A stretch of 55,808 bases of DNA from assembly GCA_900316345.1 (NCBI GenBank), contig ONCR01000001.1, positions 1 through 55,808 of the forward strand, in the 5' to 3' direction. Under the pieces are notes generated by a model, which saw only the letters and a program-made list of their open reading frames with translations, made no database searches and was not told where the DNA came from. Below, one piece after another: positions 23,047 through 32,288 of the stretch (positions within the stretch are counted from its first letter, which is position 1; the number at the start of each line of letters is the position of its first letter). The stretch comes from an uncultured Eubacteriales bacterium. GTDB lineage: Bacteria > Bacillota > Clostridia > Oscillospirales > Acutalibacteraceae. Both the position numbers and the translations under genes were made by a program.

Positions 23047-25399
23047 AGTTAAGGTTTCCGACCTCGCAAAGGATTTCGGAAAACAAAATAAAGCAATAAT
23101 CGAGCTGCTTTCAAAATACTGTGAAGGTCCCGCGAAAAAAGCGAATACGGTTTTAACCGAGGAGGAGCTTAACCTCTTCTTTGACGCATATACAAATGAA
23201 AACAGCCAGCCGTCCTTTGACGCATACTTCGCAACAAAGAAGGCTCCCGAAAAGAAGGAAAAGGCCGAACCCGAAAAGAAGAAGGAGGAAAAGCCCAAGA
23301 CCGATTCCAAGAGCAAGAAGCATCAGTCCCAGGCGGCTATCCTTCAGATGGCGGAGCAGGCGGCAAAGCGCGCAGAGGAAAAGGCAAAGAAAAAGGCAAC
23401 TCAGGCGCCCCAGGCAAGAACAAAGGGCGAGGCTCGCCGTATAGATACAAGGGCGAACACGGTTGACCTTGAAAAGTACAACCAGAGATATGAGGATATT
23501 GCCCCCGCAAGCAATTATAACGACAACCAGAATAAGCAGAAGCTTAACCAGAAATCAAAGCAATACAGAAAGAAGAAGCCGATTTCAAAGAAGCGCGAAA
23601 CCGAGGCGCAGAGGCTTGCGCGTATTGCCGAGCAGAGAAAGAAACAGCAGATAAAGATTACCGTTCCGGAAGAGATTACGGTAGGCGAGCTTGCTTCGCT
23701 TCTTCGTATGACGGCTAACGAGGTTATCAAGGAGCTTATGAAGCTCGGTATGATGGTAAGCGTTAACGAGGTTATCGATTATGATACCGCTGAAATAGTA
23801 GGAACCGAGCTCGGCGCAAAGGTTGAAAAGGAAGTTGTTGTTTCAATCGAGGAAAGAATTATTGAGGAAGAGGACGAAAACGATGAAAACGCCGTTCCAA
23901 GATGCCCCGTCGTTTGCGTTATGGGCCACGTTGACCATGGTAAAACCTCTATCCTTGACGCTATAAGAAATACCGACGTAACCTCAACAGAGGCGGGCGG
24001 TATTACACAGGCTATCGGCGCGTATCAGGTTAAAACGCCGAATAACGACGTTATTACCTTCCTTGACACCCCGGGCCACGCCGCATTTACCGCAATGCGC
24101 GCAAGGGGCGCAATGGCAACGGATATTGCCGTTCTTGTTGTTGCCGCCGACGACGGTATTATGCCCCAGACTATTGAGGCTATCAACCACGCCAAGGCAG
24201 CGGGCGTTGAAATAATTGTTGCCATCAACAAAATGGACAAAGAGGGCGCTAATCCCGACAGAGTTATGCAACAGCTTACCGAACACGAGCTCGTTCCCGA
24301 GGAATGGGGCGGCGACGTTATATGCGTTCCCGTTTCCGCTAAAACTAAGATGGGCATTGATAAGCTGCTTGATACAATTAATCTTGTTGCCGAAATGTCA
24401 GAGCTTAAGGCTAATCCGGACAGAAGCGCAAAGGGCGTCGTTATTGAAGCAAAGCTTGATAAGGGCAGAGGTCCTATTGCAACGCTTCTTGTTCAAAACG
24501 GTACTCTTAAATCGGGCGACGTTATCGTTGCCGGTACTGCCGTAGGACGCGTAAGGGCTATGACGGATTACAGAGGCAAGAAGCTTAACGAGGCCGGCCC
24601 GTCCGTTCCCGTTGAGATTATGGGCCTTGATTCGGCGCCGATGAGCGGTGATTTATTCAACGCAGTATCTGACGAAAAGCTTGCGCGCCAGCTTGTTGAG
24701 CAGCGTAAGGAGCAGGCTAAGGAAGAGGAATTCAAGGCGTTCCAGAAGGTTACCCTTGATACCTTGTTTGACACTCTTCAGGACGGCGAAATGAAGGAGC
24801 TTAACATCATCGTTAAGGCTGACGTTCAGGGCTCCGTTGAGGCTGTTAAGCAGTCGCTTCTTAAAATTGAAAACGACGAGGTACGCGTTAAGATTATCCA
24901 CGGCGGCGTTGGTATTATTAACGAAAGCGACGTTATGCTTGCAAACGCTTCAAACGCAATTATCGTCGGCTTCAATACCTCCGTTGACCCCGTTGCAAAG
25001 GACAGCGCGGACCGCGAAGGAATTGAAATCAAAACCTACGATATTATCTATGACGCTATTGAGGATATTGAAAACGCAATGCGCGGAATGCGCGCGCCGA
25101 AGTACCGCGACGTTGATACCGGCGAGGCAGAGGTACGCGAGGTTTATAAAATTTCCTCCGCAGGCACTATCGCAGGCTGCGTTGTTACAAGCGGAACAAT
25201 CCGTAAAAACGGCAAAATCCGCGTAATGAGAAACGGTAAGCAGCTCGCCGATACTCCGATTAAGGGCCTCAAGCGCTTCAAGGACGACGTTAAGGAAGTT
25301 TCTTCGGGCTACGAATGCGGAATTTCGCTTGAGGATTTCGACGATATTCAGCAGGGCGATATCCTTGAATGCTACATCGTAGAGGAATACAGAGATTAA
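23036..25399 (+). CDS. infB: Translation initiation factor IF-2
   Basis: 787 residues. A short N-terminal domain ([20 protein letters not shown]) is followed by a Lys/Ala/Glu-rich linker to about residue 200, a second IF2-N motif ([24 protein letters not shown]), then the GTPase domain with GHVDHGKTS at 297-305, DTPGHAAF and NKMD, and the C-terminal domains ending in [23 protein letters not shown]. It recruits initiator tRNA to the 30S subunit. AGGAGG precedes the ATG. The stop codon overlaps the left end of the 452-bp inverted-repeat unit. Confidence 0.97.
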   Translation: MVIKVKVSDLAKDFGKQNKAIIELLSKYCEGPAKKANTVLTEEELNLFFDAYTNENSQPSFDAYFATKKAPEKKEKAEPEKKKEEKPKTDSKSKKHQSQAAILQMAEQAAKRAEEKAKKKATQAPQARTKGEARRIDTRANTVDLEKYNQRYEDIAPASNYNDNQNKQKLNQKSKQYRKKKPISKKRETEAQRLARIAEQRKKQQIKITVPEEITVGELASLLRMTANEVIKELMKLGMMVSVNEVIDYDTAEIVGTELGAKVEKEVVVSIEERIIEEEDENDENAVPRCPVVCVMGHVDHGKTSILDAIRNTDVTSTEAGGITQAIGAYQVKTPNNDVITFLDTPGHAAFTAMRARGAMATDIAVLVVAADDGIMPQTIEAINHAKAAGVEIIVAINKMDKEGANPDRVMQQLTEHELVPEEWGGDVICVPVSAKTKMGIDKLLDTINLVAEMSELKANPDRSAKGVVIEAKLDKGRGPIATLLVQNGTLKSGDVIVAGTAVGRVRAMTDYRGKKLNEAGPSVPVEIMGLDSAPMSGDLFNAVSDEKLARQLVEQRKEQAKEEEFKAFQKVTLDTLFDTLQDGEMKELNIIVKADVQGSVEAVKQSLLKIENDEVRVKIIHGGVGIINESDVMLANASNAIIVGFNTSVDPVAKDSADREGIEIKTYDIIYDAIEDIENAMRGMRAPKYRDVDTGEAEVREVYKISSAGTIAGCVVTSGTIRKNGKIRVMRNGKQLADTPIKGLKRFKDDVKEVSSGYECGISLEDFDDIQQGDILECYIVEEYRD

Positions 25400-25849
25400 T
25401 TCGGAATTCGTAATTCGGAATTCGGAATTGTAAAGAGGATTATTATGAAAAGTAACATTGTTGCGGATAAAAGCAAACATTTTGCATTACGAATCATTAA
25501 GCTATATAAATTCCTGAAAGATAATAAGAATGAATTTGTTATTTCAAAACAGATATTAAGAAGCGGAACGAGTATAGGCGCAAATATTACAGAGGCGTTA
25601 AGAGGGGAAAGCAAACCCGATTTTTACCATAAAATGAATATTGCCTTAAAAGAAGCCGCTGAAACCGAATATTGGCTTGAACTTCTGTATTACGGAGAAT
25701 TTATAGATAAAGCGTCTTTTGATAGCATTGAAAATGAATGTAGTGAAATTATCAGTTTGCTCGTAGCAATAACTAAGACTCAAAATAATTAATAATGCCG
25801 GTGCGGCGAGCACCCGAAATTCCGAATTCCGAAATCCGAATTCCGAATT
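25398..25849. mobile_element. 452-bp unit with 32-bp terminal inverted repeats around a four-helix-bundle gene
   Basis: The left end (25398-25429) and the reverse complement of the right end (25818-25849) agree at 30 of 32 positions; each end is made of repeated AATTCGG/GAATTC blocks. The unit lies exactly between infB and rbfA and overlaps the infB stop. It contains one 115-codon gene and no transposase. Its mobility is inferred from the ends and the interrupted operon. Confidence 0.65.
25445..25792 (+). CDS. Four-helix-bundle protein (S23/intervening-sequence family)
   Basis: 115 residues. KSKHFALRIIKLYKFLKDNK, the hallmark ISKQILRSGTSIGANITEAL, and ALKEAAETEYWLELLYY identify the four-helix-bundle proteins first noticed in 23S rRNA intervening sequences, also related to the Avd protein of diversity-generating retroelements. 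The biochemical role is unknown; basic surfaces suggest nucleic-acid binding. AGAGG precedes the ATG. It sits inside inverted repeats between two housekeeping genes and is not part of the normal translation operon. No reverse transcriptase or variable repeat is nearby. Confidence 0.9.
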   Translation: MKSNIVADKSKHFALRIIKLYKFLKDNKNEFVISKQILRSGTSIGANITEALRGESKPDFYHKMNIALKEAAETEYWLELLYYGEFIDKASFDSIENECSEIISLLVAITKTQNN

Positions 25850-25890
25850 TTGAAAAGCTTGTCTGAATTAGTATTATTGAAGGATGTAAT

Positions 25891-26256
25891 ATGGCAGGAT
25901 ACAGAATAGACAGAATTACAGAGGATATTAAACGTGAGCTTATCTATATTCTTCGCGAGGTTAAGGATCCGCGGGTTAACGATATGCTTACAATAGTTAA
26001 GGTTGACGTCAGTAACGATTTAAGCTACTGCAAGGTTTATGTAAGCGCAGTAGAGGGTATTGAAAAGGCAAAGGAAAGCGTTAAAGGGCTTAAGGCGGCA
26101 AGCGGCTTTATCCGCGGACGTCTTGGCTCCTCGCTTCACCTTCGCAAGGTTCCCGAATTAAAATTTATTGCCGACGATTCAATTGAAAAGGGCTTTGAAT
26201 TGTTCGATAAACTTAAATCAATTCATATTCCGGAGAATAATGATGACGAAAATTAA
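25891..26256 (+). CDS. rbfA: Ribosome-binding factor A
   Basis: 121 residues. RIDRITEDIKRELIYILREVKDPRV, the KH-type core (VDVSNDLSYCKVYVSAVEG) and IRGRLGSSLHLRKVPELKFIADDSI are the RbfA signature. It matures the 30S 5' domain. It would normally follow infB directly; here 491 bases containing the inverted-repeat unit lie between. Its 3' end overlaps the nrnA start by 14 bases. Confidence 0.96.
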   Translation: MAGYRIDRITEDIKRELIYILREVKDPRVNDMLTIVKVDVSNDLSYCKVYVSAVEGIEKAKESVKGLKAASGFIRGRLGSSLHLRKVPELKFIADDSIEKGFELFDKLKSIHIPENNDDEN

Positions 26257-27193
26257 TGTTGAAAAATGCGCAAAAATATTAAGAGAAAAGGATAATATCC
26301 TTATCCTTATGCATGCCCACCCGGACGGCGATACGCTCGGCTGCGGCTTTGCTCTTTGCCGCGCGCTTTTAAAGCTCGGCAAAAAGGCAAGAGCAATCTG
26401 CGGCGACGAAATCCCGAAGAAGTATAATTACCTCTATTCCGATATGGAAATGCCCGAATTTGAGGAGAGCTTCATCGTTTCGGTTGACGTTGCAACCGAA
26501 ACGCTTCTCGGCGCGCTTCAGGAAAAATACAGCGGCAGAATTAACCTTTGTATTGACCACCACGCAACAAATTCGGAATACGCCGAATATCTGCTTTTAA
26601 ATGCAGACGCGGCGGCTGCCGCCGAAACGGTTTTAAAGGTAGTAAAAGCGCTCGGAGTTAAGATTGATAAGCATATTGCCGATTGCCTTTATACGGGAAT
26701 TTCAACCGATACGGGCTGCTTCAGATATGCAAGCACAACCTCTAATACCTATCGTGCGGCGGCGGAGCTTATTGACCTCGGCGCGGAAAACGCGATGATT
26801 AACAGGGCTATGTTTGAAACCAAAACATGGAGCTATGCCGCTCTCGAACGCCTTGCAATTGAGGGCATGGAGTTTTTCGGCAACGATAAAATCTGCGTTA
26901 TATCCGTTACGCAGGATATGTATAAAAAAACAGGAACCAACGAGGCGGATACCGAAGCGCTTCCTCCCCTTACGCGCCAGATTGAGGGCGTTGAAATCGG
27001 CCTTACCCTTCGCGAAAAGGCTGACGGAAGCTGTAAATGCTCGGTAAGAACATATGAAAGCGTAGATGCCTCTGTGCTTGCGGGCTTTTTCGGCGGCGGC
27101 GGCCATAAGCAGGCGGCTGCGTGCAATATTGAATGCTCGCTCGAGGAAGCCAAAAAAAGCCTTGTTGAGCAAGGCCTTAAGCTTTTAAGTTAA
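26243..27193 (+). CDS. nrnA: Bifunctional oligoribonuclease/PAP phosphatase NrnA (DHH family)
   Basis: 316 residues. ILILMHAHPDGDTLGCG is the first metal motif, SVDVA the second, IDHHATN the DHH signature, and FGGGGHKQAAACNIE the DHHA1 substrate-binding loop. It degrades short oligoribonucleotides (nanoRNA) and pAp. GGAG at 26232-26235 best fits the second of two adjacent ATG codons (26243; the alternative is 26240). A longer frame from 26168 would lie inside rbfA and is not used. Confidence 0.93.
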   Translation: MTKINVEKCAKILREKDNILILMHAHPDGDTLGCGFALCRALLKLGKKARAICGDEIPKKYNYLYSDMEMPEFEESFIVSVDVATETLLGALQEKYSGRINLCIDHHATNSEYAEYLLLNADAAAAAETVLKVVKALGVKIDKHIADCLYTGISTDTGCFRYASTTSNTYRAAAELIDLGAENAMINRAMFETKTWSYAALERLAIEGMEFFGNDKICVISVTQDMYKKTGTNEADTEALPPLTRQIEGVEIGLTLREKADGSCKCSVRTYESVDASVLAGFFGGGGHKQAAACNIECSLEEAKKSLVEQGLKLLS

Positions 27194-27194
27194 T

Positions 27195-28088
27195 ATGACG
27201 GGTATAATCTGTATAAATAAGCCCGAGGGGATAACCTCCTTTGGCGCGGTTAATAAGGTACGCGGAATAATGCGCCTTAAAAAGGCGGGCCATACGGGCA
27301 CGCTTGACCCCATGGCTACGGGCGTTCTTCCCGTTATGCTCGGCGACGCAACGCGCTTTCTTGATTTTCTTCCCGAAAGCGATAAGACTTACCGCGCTTC
27401 CTTTATTTTAGGAAAAACTACCGATACCCTTGATATAACGGGAAGGGTTACCGCCGAATATGAAATAAACGCAGGGGAAAACGAAATAAGGGCGCTTCTT
27501 CCCGAATTTACGGGAAAGATTATGCAGCTTCCGCCTATGTTCAGCGCAAAGAGCGTTGAAGGCGTAAGGCTTTATGACCTTGCAAGGAAGGGCGTTGAAA
27601 TTGAGCGCAAGCCCTGTGAGGTTGAAATAAAAAGCCTTGAGCTTACAGGCGCCGAAAACGGAAGCTATACAATTGAGGTTTCGTGCTCAAAGGGAACTTA
27701 TATCCGCTCGTTGATTGACGATATAGGCAAAAAGCTCGGCTGCGGCGCGGTTATGACCTCGCTTTGCAGAACGTTCGCTTCGGGCTTTTCGCTTGATGAA
27801 TGCGTAAGCCTTGACGAGCTTCAAAAAAGGAAGGACCGTGAAGAGGGCTTTTCTGATTTAATAATCGGCCTTGATAAGCTTTTTGCCGATTATGAAAGCG
27901 TTTATATAAGCCCGGCGCAGGCTGTTCGCTTTTCAAACGGCGGCGCGCTTGATACCGAACGATTAAAACGCGCTGTCAAAACGGGCGTTCCCGTTTGCGT
28001 ATATTCGCCCGAGGGAACGCTTCTCGGGCTCGGAATAAGCGACGGAGTGCAGCTCAAGCCTTTAAAACTATTACCCCTAAGGAAATAA
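27195..28088 (+). CDS. truB: tRNA pseudouridine-55 synthase
   Basis: 297 residues. GIICINKPEGITSFGAVNKV, HTGTLDPMATGVLPVMLG (catalytic Asp) and YTIEVSCSKGTYIRSLIDDIG are the TruB core; the C-terminal extension resembles a small PUA-like domain. It makes pseudouridine 55 in the T-loop of tRNAs. It starts one base after the nrnA stop with a weak ribosome site, so it is probably translationally coupled. Confidence 0.96.
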   Translation: MTGIICINKPEGITSFGAVNKVRGIMRLKKAGHTGTLDPMATGVLPVMLGDATRFLDFLPESDKTYRASFILGKTTDTLDITGRVTAEYEINAGENEIRALLPEFTGKIMQLPPMFSAKSVEGVRLYDLARKGVEIERKPCEVEIKSLELTGAENGSYTIEVSCSKGTYIRSLIDDIGKKLGCGAVMTSLCRTFASGFSLDECVSLDELQKRKDREEGFSDLIIGLDKLFADYESVYISPAQAVRFSNGGALDTERLKRAVKTGVPVCVYSPEGTLLGLGISDGVQLKPLKLLPLRK

Positions 28089-28089
28089 A

Positions 28090-28890
28090 ATGGAAAACAG
28101 AAAAGCAATCGCGCTCGGCGATTTTGACGGTATGCACCGCGCACACCGTACGGTTGTTACGGGCGCTGAAAACGTAACCATTTACTGCGTTAACAACAGG
28201 TTTACGCTGCTTCAGAAAAGCATATTTGAAAGGCGTTACCCTAACGCGGTATTTGCGGATTTTAATAAAATTAAGAATATGAACGGCGAGGATTTTGTTA
28301 ACAAAATCCTTGTTGAGGAATATGGAGCCGAAACCCTTCTCTGCGGCTTTAACTTCCGCTTCGGCAAAAATGCAAACTGGAGCGCGGCCGATTTAAGGGA
28401 ATACCTTGAAAAAAGAGGAATCTGGGTAAGGATTCTTGAACACCTTGATTATGACGGCGAACCGATAAGCTCAAGCAGGATAAGGGAGCTTGTTAAAAAC
28501 GGCGAAATAGTTAAGGCAAACGAAATGCTTGGTTATCCCTTTACCTTTGAAAACACCGTCATAAGGGGCGATGCAAGGGGAAGAAAGGTCGGCTTTCCAA
28601 CCGTTAACCAAAAATTACCCGAAGGGCTATGTATACCGAAATTCGGCGTTTACGAAAGCCGCTGCGAGGTTGACGGAAAAACGTATAAATCCTTTACCAA
28701 TATAGGCATTCGCCCGAGCTGGAGGCTTGAAGAGCCCCTTGCCGAAACTCATATCTTCGGTTTCAGCGGCGAGCTTTACGGAAAAACGGTAAGGGTTGAG
28801 CTTGTTAATTATTTAAGAGAGGAAAAAACCTTTTCATCGCTTGATGAGCTTAAGGCGCAGCTTACATATGATAAAAGCAGTATTATTTGA
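28090..28890 (+). CDS. ribF: Bifunctional riboflavin kinase/FAD synthetase RibF, short form
   Basis: 266 residues against about 300-315 in most RibF. The adenylyltransferase half opens ALGDFDGMHRAH, an altered GNFDGVHxGH nucleotide-binding motif, with CGFNFRFGKN and SSSRIREL further on. The kinase half holds GDARGRKVGFPTVN and TNIGIRPSW. It makes FMN and FAD. The N-terminal half lacks some residues between the first motif and ENVTIYCVNN; synthetase activity could therefore differ. It follows truB by one base, and its 3' end overlaps the HAD gene by 23 bases. Confidence 0.9.
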   Translation: MENRKAIALGDFDGMHRAHRTVVTGAENVTIYCVNNRFTLLQKSIFERRYPNAVFADFNKIKNMNGEDFVNKILVEEYGAETLLCGFNFRFGKNANWSAADLREYLEKRGIWVRILEHLDYDGEPISSSRIRELVKNGEIVKANEMLGYPFTFENTVIRGDARGRKVGFPTVNQKLPEGLCIPKFGVYESRCEVDGKTYKSFTNIGIRPSWRLEEPLAETHIFGFSGELYGKTVRVELVNYLREEKTFSSLDELKAQLTYDKSSII

Positions 28891-29530
28891 TTTTGATGAA
28901 ACGCTTCAGGACAGAACAGAGGCGTTTGAGCATTATATGGATAACTTTTTTAAGCTTTATCTTCCCGAAATAAAAGGGGAGGAGCTTGAAAAAAGGCGAG
29001 AGGATATGCGTGTTACGGGCAAGGGCGGTTATGTTAACCGCGTTGAATGGTATACGCTTCTGATTAATATGTGGGGTTGGAAGAATTCGCCCCCCGCGGA
29101 GGAGCTTGCCCATCACTACGATTACACCTTCGGAAACTGTAACGTTATATTCCCGAATTCCGAGCCGCTTTTAAAGGAGCTTAAAAGAAGGGGCTATATT
29201 TTAGGCGTTATTACAAACGGCCCGTCGGTTCTTCAAAACCATAAAATGCAGCAAAGCGGCCTTATGCCTTATATGGATGTGCTTGTTGTAAGCGGAGATT
29301 ACGGCGTTCATAAGCCCGACCCGCAGCTTTTCAGAATAGCGGCTGAAAAAATCGGCGTAAAATGCGAGGAATGCGTCTACGTCGGCGACCACCCCGTAAA
29401 CGATATTCAGGGCGCGCTTGCTTCGGGAATGAAGGCTATCAGAATGAACTTCGGCTGGTTTAAGGACGTTGACCTTCGTCCCGACGTTCCCGTAATTGAA
29501 GATATAATTGATGTTTTAAAATATATATAA
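28868..29530 (+). CDS. HAD-superfamily hydrolase (YjjG-like)
   Basis: 220 residues from the ATG at 28868. LFDFDETLQDR is HAD motif I (Asp8, Asp10), ITNGPS motif II, HKPDPQLF the motif III Lys, and VGDHPVNDIQGA motif IV. The insert between motifs I and II is an all-helical C1 cap, as in YjjG/phosphoglycolate-type phosphatases. The substrate is probably a phosphorylated small metabolite such as a nucleotide. No clear ribosome site is present; the overlap with ribF implies coupling. Last gene of the operon. Confidence 0.88.
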   Translation: MIKAVLFDFDETLQDRTEAFEHYMDNFFKLYLPEIKGEELEKRREDMRVTGKGGYVNRVEWYTLLINMWGWKNSPPAEELAHHYDYTFGNCNVIFPNSEPLLKELKRRGYILGVITNGPSVLQNHKMQQSGLMPYMDVLVVSGDYGVHKPDPQLFRIAAEKIGVKCEECVYVGDHPVNDIQGALASGMKAIRMNFGWFKDVDLRPDVPVIEDIIDVLKYI

Positions 29531-29608
29531 CGATGCGGCTTCCCGTGTAACCGGAACTGCCGCGATGATGCAATTCGAAATTATCGTACGGGCTTTTCGT
29601 GTACCTGT

Positions 29609-29664
29609 TGTAGGGCACGATGCCTACATCGTGCCGCGGCAAGGTGTGGGCACCTTGCCCTACA
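29609..29664. repeat. 56-bp double-hairpin repeat, copy 1
   Basis: Outer arms TGTAGGGC/GCCCTACA enclose two hairpins, GGGCACGATG/CATCGTGCC and GGCAAGGTG/CACCTTGCC. A second copy at 55733-55788 has the same length and differs at two positions. The 314-base gap 29531-29844 holds this repeat, a terminator and the next promoter, and no gene. Confidence 0.85.
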
Positions 29665-29666
29665 TT

Positions 29667-29700
29667 TGCAGGGGAGGGCCTTTGTGCCCTCCCGTTTTTT
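29667..29700 (+). terminator. REP-like palindrome acting as terminator
   Basis: GGGAGGGC (29672-29679) pairs with GCCCTCCC (29686-29693), then six T. The 28-bp unit 29667-29694 matches 47577-47604 in the transposase gene at 25 of 28 positions. Confidence 0.7.
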
Positions 29701-29751
29701 ACTATCCGTCAGACCTCTCATAATAGGCAAGTGCTTTTTTTATTTTTTCTA

Positions 29752-29825
29752 TTGACTTTGATACAAAATAATGGTATACTGTAGCACATAAAAGCTTTAA
29801 AGCGTAAAACTTTAAAGCGCTAAAG
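29752..29825 (+). promoter_or_regulatory. Symporter promoter with downstream operator-like repeat
   Basis: TTGACT (29752-29757) and TATACT (29775-29780) are spaced 17 bases. Just after the start site, 29795-29825 contains CTTTAAAGCG, then CTTTAAAGCGCTAAAG. The same arrangement occurs after the acyl-CoA ligase promoter at 39355-39385. Confidence 0.75.
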
Positions 29826-29844
29826 CAAGAAAGAGGGTATTATT

Positions 29845-31413
29845 ATGGATATGGCGGTAAAAATCATAATGCTCGTTGTTTTTTTCGGCGTTATGATAGG
29901 AGTAGGCTTTTATGCAAGAAAGCATACAACCGACGTTAAGGGCTTCGTTCTCGGAGGGCGTACGGTAGGCCCGTGGCTTACGGCGTTTGCTTACGGAACC
30001 TCGTATTTTTCGGCGGTTATCTTTGTTGGATATGCAGGCCAGTTCGGCTGGAAATTCGGCATTGCTTCAACCTGGATTGGTATAGGTAACGCGGTTATCG
30101 GCTCGCTTCTTGCGTGGGTAATCCTCGGAAGGCGAACAAGAATTATGACCCAGCATCTTGACAGTGCAACAATGCCGCAGTTCTTCGGTGAGCGTTTTAA
30201 TAGCAAGGGGCTTAAAATTACGGCTTCCGTAATTGTTTTCATCTTCCTTATTCCTTATACAGCCTCGCTTTATAACGGTCTTTCGCGCCTTTTCGGAATG
30301 GCGTTTAATATTGATTACAGCGTTTGTATTATAATTATGAGCATTCTTACGGCGGTTTACGTTATCGCCGGAGGATATATGGCAACGGCTATCAATGATT
30401 TTATTCAGGGAATAATTATGCTTTTCGGCATAGTTGTTGTTATTGCGGCTGTTCTTAAAATCAACGGCGGCTTTATGGGCTCGCTTGACGGTCTTGCCAA
30501 AATTGCCGATGAAAGCGTTTCGTCAACGCCGGGAATATTCAATTCCTTCTTCGGTCCGGACCCTCTAAGCCTTATGTTTGTTGTAATTCTTACCTCGCTC
30601 GGAACCTGGGGATTACCTCAGATGGTGCAGAAGTTTTACGCAATCAAAAGCGAAAGCGATATTAAAAAGGGAACGATTATTTCTACCTTCTTCGCTATCG
30701 TTGTTGCCGGCGGCTGCTATTTTCTCGGCGGCTTCGGAAGGCTGTTTTCCAATAAGATTGAGGTTCTTCCCGACGGCTCGCTCAAGGGCGGCTTTGACAG
30801 CATTATTCCGACCATGCTCAGCGACCTTTCCCCTCTCTTAATAGGGCTTGTTGTTATTCTTGTTCTTTCGGCATCAATGTCAACGCTTTCATCGCTTGTT
30901 CTTGCCTCCTCGTCAACCCTTACGATTGACTTCCTTAAGGATAATATTATTAAAAAGATGAGCGAAAAGAAGCAGGTTCTTTCAATGAGAATTCTTGTTG
31001 TTGTATTTATTGCAATATCTGCGGTTATCGCGCTGTTCCAGTATAAAACAACAACTAACTTCATCGCTCAGCTTATGGGCATTTCGTGGGGCGCACTTGC
31101 AGGCGCGTTCCTCGCTCCTTTCCTTTACTCCCTCTATTGGAAAAAAACTACGAAGGCGGCGTGCTACGTTTCGTTTATCTTCGGCTCGCTGCTTATGGTT
31201 GCAAATATGGCGTTCAGGCCTCATTTTCCGACTATTCTTCAGTCCCCGATTAACTGCGGCTCAATCGCAATGCTCGCAGGGCTTGTAATAGTTCCGATAG
31301 TAAGCCTGTTCACCAAAAAGCCCGATAATGAGCTTGTTGAAAGCACCTTTGCCTGCTATAACAGAAAGCAGATTGTTACTGCCAAGGAATCCCTCGGAGA
31401 GGAAGCAGAATGA
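29845..31413 (+). CDS. Sodium:solute symporter (SSS family)
   Basis: 522 residues with about 13 hydrophobic segments. DVKGFVLGGRTVGPWLTAFA at the first loop, YGTSYFSAVIFVGYAG, and GGYMATAINDFIQGIIMLFG are typical of SSS symporters (PutP/PanF-like). It should import an organic solute with Na+; the solute cannot be read. The downstream amidohydrolase overlaps by four bases (ATGA), and the shared operator with an acyl-CoA ligase hints at a carboxylic acid substrate. A strong promoter with an operator-like repeat controls it. Confidence 0.93.
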   Translation: MDMAVKIIMLVVFFGVMIGVGFYARKHTTDVKGFVLGGRTVGPWLTAFAYGTSYFSAVIFVGYAGQFGWKFGIASTWIGIGNAVIGSLLAWVILGRRTRIMTQHLDSATMPQFFGERFNSKGLKITASVIVFIFLIPYTASLYNGLSRLFGMAFNIDYSVCIIIMSILTAVYVIAGGYMATAINDFIQGIIMLFGIVVVIAAVLKINGGFMGSLDGLAKIADESVSSTPGIFNSFFGPDPLSLMFVVILTSLGTWGLPQMVQKFYAIKSESDIKKGTIISTFFAIVVAGGCYFLGGFGRLFSNKIEVLPDGSLKGGFDSIIPTMLSDLSPLLIGLVVILVLSASMSTLSSLVLASSSTLTIDFLKDNIIKKMSEKKQVLSMRILVVVFIAISAVIALFQYKTTTNFIAQLMGISWGALAGAFLAPFLYSLYWKKTTKAACYVSFIFGSLLMVANMAFRPHFPTILQSPINCGSIAMLAGLVIVPIVSLFTKKPDNELVESTFACYNRKQIVTAKESLGEEAE

Positions 31414-32258
31414 TTATAGACGCACACACCCATTCCTTCCCCGAAGGTATTGCCGTTAAGGCGATACCTAAAATGGAAGCAATGGCAAAATCAAGAGCAT
31501 ATACAGGCGGAACGAACAGCGCTCTGCTTGAATCAATGGAAAAGGCGGGAATTGACGTTTCCGTCCTTCTTCCTGTTGCAACAAATGCGCGGCAGGTTGA
31601 AAAGCTTAATGATATTGCGATTAAAAACAACGAAGGCTTTACGGGAAAAGGGCTTTTTTCGCTCGGCGCAATGCACCCCGAATTTGAAGCTTATTCGTCA
31701 GAGCTTAAAAGAATCAGCGAAAACGGAATTACAGGAATAAAGCTTCACCCTGCTTATCAAGATACCGACCTTGACGATATCCGCTTTTTAAGAATAATTG
31801 AAAAGGCGAGCGAGCTCGGGCTTACCGTTGTTATTCACGCAGGGCTTGATATAGGCATTATGCCGCATAACTTTTCGTCCGTTAAGCATATATGCAAGGT
31901 TTTAAAAGAGGTTGCTCCCGAAAAGTTTGTTCTTGCACATATGGGCTCTTGGAAGGGCTGGGATGAGGTTGAAAAATCGCTTTGCGGCGAAAAGGTTTTT
32001 CTTGATACCTCGTTTTCGCTCGGCAGCTACGAGCCGCCCGAGGGTGTGTTCGTTCCCGAAAGCGAAACAAAAATGCTCGGCGAAGAGCAGTTTTTGCGTA
32101 TTGTTAAAAAGCACAAAACGGATAAAATTCTTTTCGGCACGGACAGCCCGTGGGGAGAGCAGAAAAGGACGCTTGAAAAAATAAAACAGCTTATTCCCGA
32201 TGAAAGGGAACAAGCTGCAGTGCTTTGTGAAAATTCAAAAAGAATATTTGAAATTTAA
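31410..32258 (+). CDS. Amidohydrolase-family metal hydrolase (TIM barrel)
   Basis: 282 residues. DAHTH at 4-8 gives the first metal pair, GIKLHPAY a lysine/histidine strand, VVIHAG and LAHMG the next histidines, and LFGTDSPWG the catalytic Asp: an Amidohydrolase_2 barrel. Family members hydrolyse or decarboxylate small molecules. Translation is coupled to the symporter through ATGA, so it may act on the imported compound. The substrate is unknown. Confidence 0.87.
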   Translation: MIIDAHTHSFPEGIAVKAIPKMEAMAKSRAYTGGTNSALLESMEKAGIDVSVLLPVATNARQVEKLNDIAIKNNEGFTGKGLFSLGAMHPEFEAYSSELKRISENGITGIKLHPAYQDTDLDDIRFLRIIEKASELGLTVVIHAGLDIGIMPHNFSSVKHICKVLKEVAPEKFVLAHMGSWKGWDEVEKSLCGEKVFLDTSFSLGSYEPPEGVFVPESETKMLGEEQFLRIVKKHKTDKILFGTDSPWGEQKRTLEKIKQLIPDEREQAAVLCENSKRIFEI

Positions 32259-32262
32259 GTTT

Positions 32263-32288
32263 GAAGGGTGAATTTTTTCACTCTTCAT
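32263..32288. terminator. Bidirectional terminator between convergent genes
   Basis: GAAGGGTGAA and TTCACTCTTC form a ten-pair stem with one G-U and flanking T/A tracts. It overlaps the end of the CAP-like gene. Confidence 0.65.

Noticed and set aside
25445..25792. Accessory protein of a diversity-generating retroelement
   Set aside because: The fold is related to Avd, but no reverse transcriptase or template/variable repeats are present in the window.
26168..26242. Longer N-terminus for NrnA
   Set aside because: The extra codons lie inside rbfA in another frame; the ribosome site at 26232 supports the later start.
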